Shown in pieces: positions 1 to 7,673 of a stretch of 12,350 bases of DNA (position 1 is its first letter; the number at the start of each line of letters is the position of its first letter). The stretch covers positions 1 through 12,350 of the forward strand of contig JAGLIU010000202.1 in assembly GCA_023142805.1 (NCBI GenBank), written 5' to 3'. A model generated the notes under the pieces. It worked only from the letters and a program-made list of their open reading frames with translations. It had not been told where the DNA came from and ran no database searches. A program made the position numbers and the translations under genes. Origin of the DNA: Candidatus Omnitrophota bacterium (lineage in GTDB: Bacteria > Omnitrophota > Gorgyraeia > Tantalellales > Tantalellaceae).

Positions 1-139
1 TCTGGTAGTATAGAAGGTGTCCCCGGATTTTTATTTTTACGGAACGAATTGTGCCGGGTAAATATTCCTCAAGTTCTTTCTACCTCCGCCCGCAACGGAT
101 CACTCGAGATGACAGTTCACGGATTATAGTTTATGGCGC

Positions 140-163
140 ACTGTTCACTGTTCACTGTTCACT
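140..163. repeat. Tandem 7-base repeat, ACTGTTC, about 3.4 copies
   Basis: Three perfect head-to-tail ACTGTTC units are followed by ACT. A related 'agttcac' occurs about 30 bases upstream. The array lies in gene-free DNA and could vary in copy number by slippage. No function is apparent. Confidence 0.85.
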
Positions 164-240
164 ATCCAAAGGGGTTAGAATTGTTCGAACTTGTCAAGTA
201 AAAAGTACACACGGCATAATAAAAAATATTAATATAGAGG

Positions 241-269
241 TTGACTCAGGCTAGGGGATAATATATCAT
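241..269 (+). promoter_or_regulatory. Sigma70-type promoter candidate for the ATPase/phosphodiesterase genes
   Basis: TTGACT (241-246, 5 of 6 consensus bases) and TATCAT (264-269, 5 of 6) are separated by 17 bases. The predicted transcription start near 276 would give a 5' leader of about 69 bases before the ATG at 345. No experimental support is available. Confidence 0.5.
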
Positions 270-344
270 GTTTTCTCAGAATATTTAAGCTAACGGGTTT
301 TCCGTTTTACATATTTTATTTTAGTATAAGGTTATTTCTATCTG

Positions 345-1985
345 ATGTTTATTGAACCGGTTTCTGGTAAAAAATTCTTCGGGCGAGAACAAGTTTTAGG
401 GACCTTACAAAAGCGTATTACGGACCTGAAGGGCGGGTATCGTCAAAATCTTGCGCTTACGGGGCCAATGCTCGCGGGGAAGTCCTCTATACTCAGGAAT
501 TTTCTTAAAAATATTAAAGACCCTTCTGTTATACCACTCTACATTGATATGGATGGCGTGGATTTCAATTTTTTCTGCACGCAATTTATGGCTTCTATTC
601 TCTATCGTTACTTGAAATCTATAGGAAAAAGCGCTGGAAACGATTTTAACGTGTTAAGAAAAAGCACTTTCGAATTTATTCCAAAGACGGTTCGTTCCAT
701 GGATAAGATCACAAAACTTCTAAAGCAGAAGAGAAATAATAACGCCGCGTATAAGGATCTCTTAAAACTCACATCGATATTTAAAGACGAAACCGGAAAA
801 AGATGTGTAGTAATTCTTGATGAATTTCATAATATGTCAAATTTTCAATTAAGAAAGCCATTTCAAGTTTTCGGGAAATTTATAATGGTGCAAAAGAACA
901 CTATGTATATTGTGTCCAGTTCTCAAAAGACTTTGCTGAAAGAAATACTTTCCGAAAAACTGTCACTTCTTTTTGGTAATTTTGAGGTACTTGAAGTCGA
1001 GGGATTTGACGGACATACCGCAAGATCATTTATAGCTGAAAAAGTAAAAGATGTTGATCTGGGTGAAGATGTGCGCAGTTATATTATACAGGTCTCGAGG
1101 GGTAATCCTTTTTATGTTGAAAGTCTAGCCGGCAGGTTAGCTGAGCTGGTAAAACGGAGAAAAGGCGCGAGACAGGATATCAAAGAATGTTTGTTGAACG
1201 CGTTCACAGAGCTTCTTTTTGAGTCGAATGGTGTGCTTAATCAGTATTTCAACAATAACATTAATTTTTTTCTTGAAAAAAAGGCGCGTAAACAATTTAT
1301 TCCAATACTTATTTCTCTGGCAAAAGGGAACAAGACCATAAAAGCGATACAAGGTGATCTGGATAAAAAAGATAAAGATCTTAGCCTAAGCCTTCAGGCT
1401 CTGCAGGATATGGATCTTATCGATAATAGCGGTGTATTTTACCAGATTTCGGATAAACTTTTTTCGTATTGGTTAAAATATGTTTATGATGCCAAGGGTA
1501 GATCTTTGATAAATGATATGGACATAAAATATTTGGAATTTAAAAAAGCTATAGAAGATGATTTTAAGGAGTATTGTCTGTTTAATTCCAAGGATCTTGT
1601 AGCTGTGGTTCGCGATCTTCTAAAAAGTTTTAATGGCGAAAAAGTACAGATAAATATGAATCTGAGGAAAATGCCTTATTTTGATAGAATTGAAACTAAC
1701 AAACTTTCTGATAATATTTTTCAAATAACAGGTTCCGTACAGAATAGAGATTGGGTTTGTTACATTAAACAGGGAGATATCGCTGATGAGCAGGATGTTT
1801 CTGAACTGTGGGAAGTGAAGTCTCGGCACAAAAAAAGTAAGATCATCAGAAAAATATTTATACCTTTGAAAGGTATAGAACAGAACGCGTTTCTTTTAGC
1901 TAAAGAACAGAATTTATGGATTTGGGATACGAAGCAGATAAATGAACTGCTTCGTTTGTTTGGCAAATTTGAGATAGTATTATGA
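345..1985 (+). CDS. Archaeal-type AAA ATPase with C-terminal nuclease-like domain
   Basis: This 546-residue P-loop ATPase resembles the archaeal ATPase/ATPase_2 (STAND-like) group. The N-terminus carries the family's 'FFGRE' motif (residues 11-15), Walker A G40-x4-G45-K46-S47, Walker B CVVILDE (154-160, catalytic D159 E160), a sensor-1-like SSSQ (191-194) and the 'GNPFY' motif (253-257). Residues about 315-385 look like a winged-helix domain. The C-terminal 80 residues include 'WEVKSR' (489-494), which fits strand 3 of a PD-(D/E)xK nuclease fold, with D469 as a possible partner acid; related ATPases often carry such a DUF234-like tail. I see no membrane segment. The ATG at 345 lacks an obvious ribosome binding site, but it places 'FFGRE' at the usual distance. 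The stop overlaps the next gene's start. The cellular role of these ATPases is mostly unknown, so I assign none. Confidence 0.85.
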   Translation: MFIEPVSGKKFFGREQVLGTLQKRITDLKGGYRQNLALTGPMLAGKSSILRNFLKNIKDPSVIPLYIDMDGVDFNFFCTQFMASILYRYLKSIGKSAGNDFNVLRKSTFEFIPKTVRSMDKITKLLKQKRNNNAAYKDLLKLTSIFKDETGKRCVVILDEFHNMSNFQLRKPFQVFGKFIMVQKNTMYIVSSSQKTLLKEILSEKLSLLFGNFEVLEVEGFDGHTARSFIAEKVKDVDLGEDVRSYIIQVSRGNPFYVESLAGRLAELVKRRKGARQDIKECLLNAFTELLFESNGVLNQYFNNNINFFLEKKARKQFIPILISLAKGNKTIKAIQGDLDKKDKDLSLSLQALQDMDLIDNSGVFYQISDKLFSYWLKYVYDAKGRSLINDMDIKYLEFKKAIEDDFKEYCLFNSKDLVAVVRDLLKSFNGEKVQINMNLRKMPYFDRIETNKLSDNIFQITGSVQNRDWVCYIKQGDIADEQDVSELWEVKSRHKKSKIIRKIFIPLKGIEQNAFLLAKEQNLWIWDTKQINELLRLFGKFEIVL

Positions 1986-2470
1986 AAATCGGTGTCATCT
2001 CCGACACACATATACCAATTACTGCCGCTACGTTGCCCTGCAAAGCATGCGATTATTTCAAAAATTGTGATCTGATCGTTCACGCGGGTGATATTGTAGA
2101 CGAATCAGTAGTTAAAAAGCTTGAGACCCTGGCCGAGACAAAAGCGGTTGCGGGGAATATGGATAGTTGTGTTCTGAAGAATAAACTTCCTGAGAAGATC
2201 CTTTTTGAGGTAGAAGGAAAAAAAATAGGAGTTATACACGGGACAGGCCCCAAAGTAAAGATCAAAGAGCGGGTGAGGAAAGCTTTTAAGTGTAAACCTG
2301 ATGTTATAATTTTTGGGCATTCACATGTTCCTCTTAACGAAGAAGATGGTGGTATCCTGTTTTTTAATCCGGGTAGTGCTACGGATAGTCTATGTGCGTG
2401 TAGATGTACCTTTGGTATCATAGAAATAAAAAACGGTGAAATACGCGCGAAAATAATTGATTGTGATTAA
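1982..2470 (+). CDS. YfcE/MJ0936-family metallophosphodiesterase
   Basis: The 162-residue protein shows the complete calcineurin-like phosphoesterase signature of the small YfcE/MJ0936 group: D8-T-H10 in 'ISDTHIP', G-D37, the 'GN59MD' motif, H86 in 'VIHGTG', and 'GH113SH115', followed by 'NPGS' (129-132). These residues bind two metal ions and hydrolyse phosphodiester or phosphomonoester bonds. The length is typical of the family, which is cytosolic, and the natural substrate is usually unknown. The start codon overlaps the stop of the upstream ATPase gene (ATGA), which suggests translational coupling. The exact substrate cannot be read from the sequence. Confidence 0.93.
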   Translation: MKIGVISDTHIPITAATLPCKACDYFKNCDLIVHAGDIVDESVVKKLETLAETKAVAGNMDSCVLKNKLPEKILFEVEGKKIGVIHGTGPKVKIKERVRKAFKCKPDVIIFGHSHVPLNEEDGGILFFNPGSATDSLCACRCTFGIIEIKNGEIRAKIIDCD

Positions 2471-2501
2471 AACGATAAAAGTAGCAGGATGTTTTGATGT
2501 T

Positions 2502-2524
2502 TTTAACTTTTGCCATAAGTTAAA
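2502..2524 (+). terminator. Small AT-rich hairpin between phosphodiesterase and exchanger genes
   Basis: A perfect 8-base stem (TTTAACTT/AAGTTAAA) with a 7-base loop lies 32 bases after the phosphodiesterase stop codon. A run of six T follows about six bases later (2531-2536). The stem is weak and the T run is displaced, so this may be an attenuating terminator or may not matter. Confidence 0.25.
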
Positions 2525-2547
2525 TGATGATTTTTTGAGGAAACGCC

Positions 2548-3522
2548 ATGATTTGGATAGAATTTTTTGTATGCGCGTTATTATTGACCTTTTTTGCCTA
2601 TAATCTTTGCAAAGAAGGTGTGATCATCTCTGAGAAAACACATTTAACTGAAGGTGTTATAGGAATGTTTTTTCTTGCCATAGCAACGTCTTTTCCTGAG
2701 ATAGTTACTAGTTCGTCCTCGGTTTTTTCTTTGGGAAGAATAGGGTTGGGGTATGGTGATATTGTTGGATCAATAATAGTCAATTCAATGATACTGTTCG
2801 GGTTGGATTATTTTTACAATAAGGGAAGAGTTCTTGCCAGGGTTTCCGACCTTACTAAGCTGACGGGTTTTTTCGTTCCCATAGTCGTGATGGCTGTATT
2901 AGTAGCGGCAGGTATAAGAACTTTGGGGATAAATTTACTCTCATTCGGGAAAGTTGGATCAGAAAGTTTGATCATAGTGGTGGTTTATTTTGTGTATTTG
3001 CGGATTATTCGGCGGAGAGGGAATACAGAACATAAGAGTGTACACAAAACCGATGAACCGTTCTGGAAAATATGGTCAAAATTCGCGATTTTTCTTATCA
3101 TAGTCATGTTTCTTGGTATGTGGATGGCTCTTATAGGCGATAAAATAGTATCGGTTACCACTTTATCCCAGACTTTTATCGGAACTTTGGTGTTGGGAAC
3201 GGCGACCTCTTTGCCGGAGATAATAGTTTCGTTTGTGGCGATCAAAGCCGCTTCGGCAGATATGGCGGTGGGGAATATTTTAGGAAGCAACCTATTTGAT
3301 ATATGCATAATTCCGTTTTTGGATCTTTTATGCGGGAGACCCATTCTTGGGATGCTTACGAATGGTCAGATGCTGGCAACGGTTTTGGTTTTTATATTAT
3401 CAGGGTTAACGGTACTGGGGTTACTATCTAGGAAAGATAGGCCGGGTAGGTTCAGTTGGGATACGGGGGGGATTTTTGGCCTGGGGTTGGTCGGGTTCGT
3501 TTTTCTGTATTTTATTAGGTAG
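2548..3522 (+). CDS. Sodium/calcium exchanger family (CaCA) membrane protein
   Basis: This 324-residue, highly hydrophobic protein has the two inverted alpha repeats of bacterial Na+/Ca2+ (or cation/H+) antiporters. Repeat 1 is 'ATSFPEIVTS' (46-55, E51) followed by 'GDIVGS' (70-75). Repeat 2 is 'ATSLPEIIVS' (219-228, E224) followed by 'GNILGSN' (242-248). The two glutamates are the expected cation ligands. About ten membrane segments are apparent, with a charged cytosolic loop near 151-175. Repeat 2 is canonical. In repeat 1 the usual GN..GSN reads GD..GSI, so ion selectivity may differ from that of characterised exchangers. GAGGAAA (2537-2543) is a well-placed ribosome binding site. The transported ion is inferred from the family only. 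Confidence 0.88.
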   Translation: MIWIEFFVCALLLTFFAYNLCKEGVIISEKTHLTEGVIGMFFLAIATSFPEIVTSSSSVFSLGRIGLGYGDIVGSIIVNSMILFGLDYFYNKGRVLARVSDLTKLTGFFVPIVVMAVLVAAGIRTLGINLLSFGKVGSESLIIVVVYFVYLRIIRRRGNTEHKSVHKTDEPFWKIWSKFAIFLIIVMFLGMWMALIGDKIVSVTTLSQTFIGTLVLGTATSLPEIIVSFVAIKAASADMAVGNILGSNLFDICIIPFLDLLCGRPILGMLTNGQMLATVLVFILSGLTVLGLLSRKDRPGRFSWDTGGIFGLGLVGFVFLYFIR

Positions 3523-3543
3523 GAAGGAATAAAGGGTGTCACA

Positions 3544-4695
3544 ATGCTTACAAGAGAAGAAAACGAAAAACGTGAAAATGATTTTTTAGCTTCTTATGCT
3601 ATGAAAAGCTCCGAATCAGGAGGAAGGCGGCATAAGGAACAGGAACATTTTTTTCGCGGCGTATATCAAAGAGATAAAGACAGGATAATATACTCTACGG
3701 CTTTTAGGAGACTTGAGTATAAAACCCAGGTGTTTGTTAACCACGAAGGGGATTATTACCGTACAAGGCTTACTCATACACTGGAGGTAGCTCAGATCGC
3801 GAGAACCGTAGCCAGAGCTTTGCGCCTTAACGAGGAGCTTGTGGAAGCGATCGCTTTGGCCCATGATGTGGGGCATACTCCTTTTGGTCATTCAGGGGAA
3901 GAGGCTCTTGGTAAGCTTATGGACGCGCATGGGGGGTTTGATCATAATACGCATGGATTAAGGGTTGTTGATGTACTAGAGCATAAGTATCCGGATTTTT
4001 GTGGATTGAATCTTACCGAAGAGGTTCGTCGAGGTATTATTCGGCATTCAACTCCGTTCGATGATAAGAGAACAGGGAAAGAAGATGTTCCCGGTCCGAA
4101 TCTTTTAGAAATACAGGTGGTTAATATTTGTGATGAGATAGCTTATGATAACCATGATCTGGATGATGGACTCAAGAGCGGGTTTTTGACAGAAAGCAGC
4201 CTAAAGAGTTCCAGTCTTTGGGGAGAGGCTGTTGTAAATGTAGAAAAAAAATTTAAGAATTTAAATAACGATATAAAAAGATATCAGATAGTTCGGTATC
4301 TTGTTAACCTTCAGGTGTCGGATGTGATTGACAATGCTTTAGAGAACATAAAAAATCAGGGCATAAAAGATGTTTCATCTTTAGACGAAAACCCGAAAAT
4401 AATAGTTGATTTTAGTGATAAAATGAAGGAGAAGAGGTGTGGTTTTAAAAAAGTGTTAATGGAGAAACTGTATAAGCATTACAGAGTGGTTCGAATGTCG
4501 AATAAAGCAGCCCGTTTTTTAACAAAAATATTTGAGATTTATCAGGAAAATCCCGAACAACTTCCGACGCAATATGAAAAAAGAGTTAAGGAAGAAGGGA
4601 AACATAGGGTAATATGCGATTATATAGCGGGAATGACCGATCGGTATGCTTTAGATCAATATAAGATGTTTTTCGAACCGTACGAGAGAGGATGA
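3544..4695 (+). CDS. dgt: Deoxyguanosinetriphosphate triphosphohydrolase-like protein
   Basis: This 383-residue HD-superfamily enzyme hydrolyses dNTPs to deoxynucleosides and triphosphate, which controls nucleotide pools in the cytosol. The family start 'YSTAFRRLEYKTQVF' (50-64) and 'YYRTRLTHTLEVAQIAR' (71-87) are plain. The metal ligands are H78, H107-D108 in 'LAHDVGHTPFGHSGE', and D197 in 'CDEIAYDNHDLDD'; 'RHSTPFDD' (167-174) is also conserved. The length and short C-terminus fit the shorter Dgt-like proteins found in many bacteria rather than the longer E. coli Dgt. It sits 21 bases after the exchanger gene. GGGTG (3534-3538) may be the ribosome binding site. Nucleotide preference (dGTP or several dNTPs with an activator) cannot be told from sequence. 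Confidence 0.94.
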   Translation: MLTREENEKRENDFLASYAMKSSESGGRRHKEQEHFFRGVYQRDKDRIIYSTAFRRLEYKTQVFVNHEGDYYRTRLTHTLEVAQIARTVARALRLNEELVEAIALAHDVGHTPFGHSGEEALGKLMDAHGGFDHNTHGLRVVDVLEHKYPDFCGLNLTEEVRRGIIRHSTPFDDKRTGKEDVPGPNLLEIQVVNICDEIAYDNHDLDDGLKSGFLTESSLKSSSLWGEAVVNVEKKFKNLNNDIKRYQIVRYLVNLQVSDVIDNALENIKNQGIKDVSSLDENPKIIVDFSDKMKEKRCGFKKVLMEKLYKHYRVVRMSNKAARFLTKIFEIYQENPEQLPTQYEKRVKEEGKHRVICDYIAGMTDRYALDQYKMFFEPYERG

Positions 4696-4757
4696 CATAG
4701 GTAAAAAAACATAAATAGGAAAACGCGTAAAAAGGGATAACCCGTAGAAGGTAAGTT

Positions 4758-6254
4758 ATGAGTAAAGAAAAAATATTTCAAAAACTTAAAAAAGGATGGA
4801 AGATCCGACCGGAAATCAACGCCCTTAATTGTTATCTTAAGAATCCGGTATGGGTGATAATGCCTAAACCCTTTAACGGGTACAAAGGACTCAAGGAAAC
4901 GGAGTTGGGTCTTTTAATGAAGAAAACAATGAGTTCGTCTAAAAGTGTACGCGAAGAATTGACTAAAATCTTGAGACATATAAGAAAATCTCAAAAAAAC
5001 AGAGCTTTGGAACAATTTGTCTGTTCAGGGAAAATCCATGGCGCGTGTTATCCGCTTCTTGTAGAAAGCGAGGTTTTTGGTTTTGTTATGGTTTGTGGCC
5101 TTCAAAAAAAAATGTCAACGAATGTCGCGGGCATATTCACCGCGCTTACGGATGTAGTGATACGTGAAGTAAGACGTGAAATAGAACTTGATGAAACTAA
5201 TATGACCATTCGTCCCAGAGCTGTCGCGCTTTCTATGGTACATACTTTACATCGCATCACGACCTTTTCTCTGGATCTGAATGAGCTGCTTCCCAAGATT
5301 GCCAGACTTTCTTTACAGATAATAAGGGCGAATAGATGTTCTATAAAACTTGTTGATAAAAAGAAGAAAATATTGCTTCCGAAAACCACTATCGATATCA
5401 GAAAGAAGAAAACAAAGCTGAAGAAGGTCAGGATCGGCAAGTACGCGCCCGGAAGAGCCGTTAAAAAACTGATACCGATAAGATCCGCGAATTATCTCGC
5501 GGTTCCTATGATCGATGAAGATGTTGTAGGGGTTATTACGATTTACGACAAATTGGAGAGTAAAGAATTTACACAGTCGGATGAAGAAATAATGAAAACA
5601 CTTGCTGAACAAGCGGCTATAGCTATAAAAAACGCGCAGTTGTTTAAGGAACAGGAAGATCTTACCTTGAGCAGTATTAAATGTATTGCTCAACTTCTTG
5701 CGGATAGGCCGCATGGAGCGCATCCCGCGGAGGGATCGTTTATAAAACTGATAACTGTGCTGGGTAAAAAATTCAACATGAATGAAACCGAGATAAAAAT
5801 GCTCCAATATGCCGCTATGCTGCATGACGCGGGACAGATAAGTATTCCTGAAGAGGTTCTTATGAAAAAAGGAGAACTTACGGGATATGAATATGACATA
5901 ATTAAAAAACATCCGATGAAAGGCGCGAAATTATTGTCAAAATTCAAGCCCTTAAAACCTATTGTGCCTATAATCTTGTATCATCATGAGAATTTTGACG
6001 GTACGGGTTATCCTAAAGGGCTTAAGGGTAAAGATATTCCGTTAGCCGCCAGGATACTTGGTATAGTTGGTGTTTTTGAGGTTATGATAACCGAAAAACC
6101 TTATCGTAAAGCACTTTCAATAAATGCCGCGATAAAAGAGATAAAAAAGAGTGCCGGTAAACAATTTGATCCCGTAATAGTAGAAGTGTTTAGTGAAGAT
6201 GTTCGCAGGAAAGATGTAAGAAAACTTTTGGAGAAGGAATTAGGGGGCAGATGA
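4758..6254 (+). CDS. GAF and degenerate HD-GYP domain signalling protein
   Basis: The 498-residue protein has three parts. Residues about 30-145 look like a divergent sensory (GAF-like) domain containing 'FVCSGKIHGACYPLLV'. Residues about 165-297 form a GAF domain ending in 'LAEQAAIAIKNAQLF'. Residues 303-480 form an HD-GYP domain, the c-di-GMP phosphodiesterase fold. H322, H356-D357, H385, H409-H410 and G417-Y-P419 are kept. The usual HDIGK reads HDAGQ, the expected glutamate before the first histidine appears to be lost, and the late metal-ligand Asp in 'ADVFDAL' is glycine (G438 in 'GIVGVFEVM'). It may therefore bind rather than cleave c-di-GMP, or cleave with altered metals; this is inference. 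No membrane segment is visible. GAAGG just upstream serves as the ribosome binding site, and the stop overlaps the next gene. Confidence 0.9.
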   Translation: MSKEKIFQKLKKGWKIRPEINALNCYLKNPVWVIMPKPFNGYKGLKETELGLLMKKTMSSSKSVREELTKILRHIRKSQKNRALEQFVCSGKIHGACYPLLVESEVFGFVMVCGLQKKMSTNVAGIFTALTDVVIREVRREIELDETNMTIRPRAVALSMVHTLHRITTFSLDLNELLPKIARLSLQIIRANRCSIKLVDKKKKILLPKTTIDIRKKKTKLKKVRIGKYAPGRAVKKLIPIRSANYLAVPMIDEDVVGVITIYDKLESKEFTQSDEEIMKTLAEQAAIAIKNAQLFKEQEDLTLSSIKCIAQLLADRPHGAHPAEGSFIKLITVLGKKFNMNETEIKMLQYAAMLHDAGQISIPEEVLMKKGELTGYEYDIIKKHPMKGAKLLSKFKPLKPIVPIILYHHENFDGTGYPKGLKGKDIPLAARILGIVGVFEVMITEKPYRKALSINAAIKEIKKSAGKQFDPVIVEVFSEDVRRKDVRKLLEKELGGR

Positions 6255-6910
6255 AATTAGTTAAAGTTCTTCTGATTTTTGGGATACTTGTCGCTCTCCC
6301 CGCGTTTTTTTTTGATAAAATAATTATTTTATTTGTTGATCAATTTACGGAGTATGACCTTTCGTTCCGAAGCCTGGATATAGGATTGTCAGGGTGCGGT
6401 CGAATGGAACAAGTCTCTTTGTCGGTCAAAGATAAAAGTACCGTGATAAACGCCGGAGAAATATTGTTTTTTTATTCTATTCTTGATGTTTTAAAAAACA
6501 AAAAAGTAGATGTGGATTGTGAAGTGAAGAATGTAATTATTGATCATCCGCTCGACAGGACCAAAGAGACGACATTTTTCGACAATATCATATTTCGATC
6601 TTTTTCTCCTGAAAATAAACATAATAAAGTGCTGTTCAAGTTTACTGTGGACGAAGAGAGAGTTAAGATCTCGAATTTTAAGGCCGATTCTAAGGACATA
6701 CGTATTATGGGGGAATATACGTATTTTAAGAATGCGGATCAGATAGAGGTACTTGTTGAGATACTTTTATCTCCTGAATTCGCGGGACAGTTCGAAGAGA
6801 ATATCAGAGATAATGTATTAACGGTCAATGATGATGGGTGGTATGGTACGGTTATAGATTATCAGGGTAATCCGGACTTTCTTTTAGCGGTATACGCGCT
6901 TACAGTATGA
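6251..6910 (+). CDS. Membrane-anchored protein of unknown function, AsmA-like pattern
   Basis: I do not recognise this 219-residue protein with confidence. Residues 5-29 form one hydrophobic segment with a Lys-containing N-terminus, which suggests an inner-membrane anchor with the rest in the periplasm. The remainder is a series of alternating beta-strand-like stretches ('SFRSLDIGLSGCGRMEQVSL', 'CEVKNVIIDHP', 'FTVDEERVKISNF'). This resembles the N-terminal repeats of AsmA/TamB-like envelope proteins, but that likeness is only in pattern. The ATG overlaps the stop of the HD-GYP gene (ATGA), and AGGGGG just before it can act as ribosome binding site, so the two are probably co-translated. The C-terminus ends in a hydrophobic strand ('FLLAVYALTV'). 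Confidence 0.75.
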   Translation: MKLVKVLLIFGILVALPAFFFDKIIILFVDQFTEYDLSFRSLDIGLSGCGRMEQVSLSVKDKSTVINAGEILFFYSILDVLKNKKVDVDCEVKNVIIDHPLDRTKETTFFDNIIFRSFSPENKHNKVLFKFTVDEERVKISNFKADSKDIRIMGEYTYFKNADQIEVLVEILLSPEFAGQFEENIRDNVLTVNDDGWYGTVIDYQGNPDFLLAVYALTV

Positions 6911-6928
6911 GCGGATTTTCGTGTGGAC

Positions 6929-6956
6929 TTGTTATTGCTTATTAATATGTTAAAAT
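6929..6956 (+). promoter_or_regulatory. Promoter candidate giving a near-leaderless SPOR-gene transcript
   Basis: TTGTTA (6929-6934) and TAAAAT (6951-6956, 5 of 6) are separated by 16 bases. The predicted transcription start at about 6962-6964 lies only 2-4 bases before the ATG at 6966. No ribosome binding site precedes that ATG, and an in-frame stop at 6951-6953 excludes a longer protein. Confidence 0.5.
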
Positions 6957-6965
6957 GTAGCCCGA

Positions 6966-7586
6966 ATGAATAACGACAATTTTCAATATGACCTGTTTGG
7001 CGGAGAATGTGACTCTAAGAAAGAGCAAAAGATCCGCCGCCGAGAGAAATATTCCAAGCATCGGGTTATCAGATACATAAGGATACCCGTTGAATATGGT
7101 GTTATGATAGCCATAGGGATACTTGTAGCTATTATTATTGTGTATGCGGTTGGGGTAGAAAAAGGGAAGCGTTTTTCTGGTGCGGTATGTTCGTTTTTGC
7201 CGGAGTCAAAAGAAGAAGATGCCTCTCTGAGAGAGAAAGATATGGAAGCGGAAGAGACTGTGATCATGTCAATACAGGAAGAGAAGCAAGCGGAACCGGA
7301 AATCGTCGAAAAGGAAGAAGCTTTTCTCGAAGTGGAGGAAGTTAAGAAAGAAAAGTCACTGGAAGAGGGGGTATATGAAATACCGTTGGCCTCCTTCAGA
7401 AAGGCGAAAGCCGCGGAGACAGAAACGGCTAAGCTAAAAAAACAGGGTATAGAGGCTAAATTCTCGAAAAAAGGTATTTGGTATCAAGTGTTCGCGGAAG
7501 GATATAAGACTATTGATGATGCCCTGGCGGCAAAAGAGAAACTTAGCGTGGACTACAAAGATTGTTATGTGCGCCGTGTTCAATAA
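6966..7586 (+). CDS. SPOR-domain single-pass membrane protein
   Basis: The 206-residue protein has a basic cytosolic N-terminus (18-40), one membrane helix (about 43-63), an acidic low-complexity linker rich in E and K (about 80-135), and a C-terminal SPOR domain (136-204: 'YEIPLASFRKAKAAE', then 'IWYQVFAEGYKTIDDALAAK'). SPOR domains bind denuded glycan strands of septal peptidoglycan, so the protein likely sits in the inner membrane with its domain in the periplasm and acts in division or wall remodelling. This layout matches FtsN/DedD-like proteins, but orthology is not claimed. The ATG at 6966 is the only possible start because of the close in-frame stop, and no ribosome binding site is visible. 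Confidence 0.85.
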   Translation: MNNDNFQYDLFGGECDSKKEQKIRRREKYSKHRVIRYIRIPVEYGVMIAIGILVAIIIVYAVGVEKGKRFSGAVCSFLPESKEEDASLREKDMEAEETVIMSIQEEKQAEPEIVEKEEAFLEVEEVKKEKSLEEGVYEIPLASFRKAKAAETETAKLKKQGIEAKFSKKGIWYQVFAEGYKTIDDALAAKEKLSVDYKDCYVRRVQ

Positions 7587-7606
7587 GTAAAAGCAGTATC
7601 TCGAGC

Positions 7607-7636
7607 TTGACCTAACACCGTATTTTGTGGCATAAT
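7607..7636 (+). promoter_or_regulatory. Sigma70-type promoter for the small basic protein gene
   Basis: TTGACC (7607-7612, 5 of 6) and CATAAT (7631-7636, 5 of 6) are separated by 18 bases, in the 87-base gap between the SPOR gene and the small basic protein gene. The transcript would start near 7643 and carry the clear ribosome binding site AGGAGA at 7662-7667. Confidence 0.6.
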
Positions 7637-7673
7637 ACGTGATTCAATTGTAAAATAAAATAGGAGAAGAGTA

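Larger units (their letters stand above)
1..344. other. Gene-free leader region with repeat-like DNA
   Basis: I see no convincing gene here. A 67-codon open frame at 51-254 runs across low-complexity repeat DNA, has no recognisable protein pattern and is treated as spurious. The stretch holds a 7-base tandem repeat at 140-163, a segment near 90-115 (around 'cactcgagatgaca') that resembles dispersed intergenic repeats, and a promoter-like sequence at 241-269. A small hairpin (AACGG/CCGTT with a GTTTT loop) lies near 292-307. The upstream gene is outside the window. Confidence 0.6.

Noticed and set aside
51..254. 67-codon plus-strand open frame
   Set aside because: It runs across the ACTGTTC tandem repeat and repeat-like DNA, has no recognisable protein pattern and no convincing ribosome binding site.
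1760..2083. 107-codon minus-strand open frame across the ATPase/phosphodiesterase junction
   Set aside because: The plus strand carries two clear genes here, including catalytic motifs of the phosphodiesterase, so the antisense frame is a shadow.
2471..2547. Riboswitch ahead of the exchanger gene
   Set aside because: The 77-base gap holds only one short AT-rich hairpin and shows none of the conserved cores I know for metal-sensing riboswitches.
5313..5912. 199-codon minus-strand open frame inside the GAF/HD-GYP gene
   Set aside because: It is antisense to well-conserved GAF and HD-GYP motifs, and its own translation shows no family pattern; AT-rich coding DNA often leaves such frames open.
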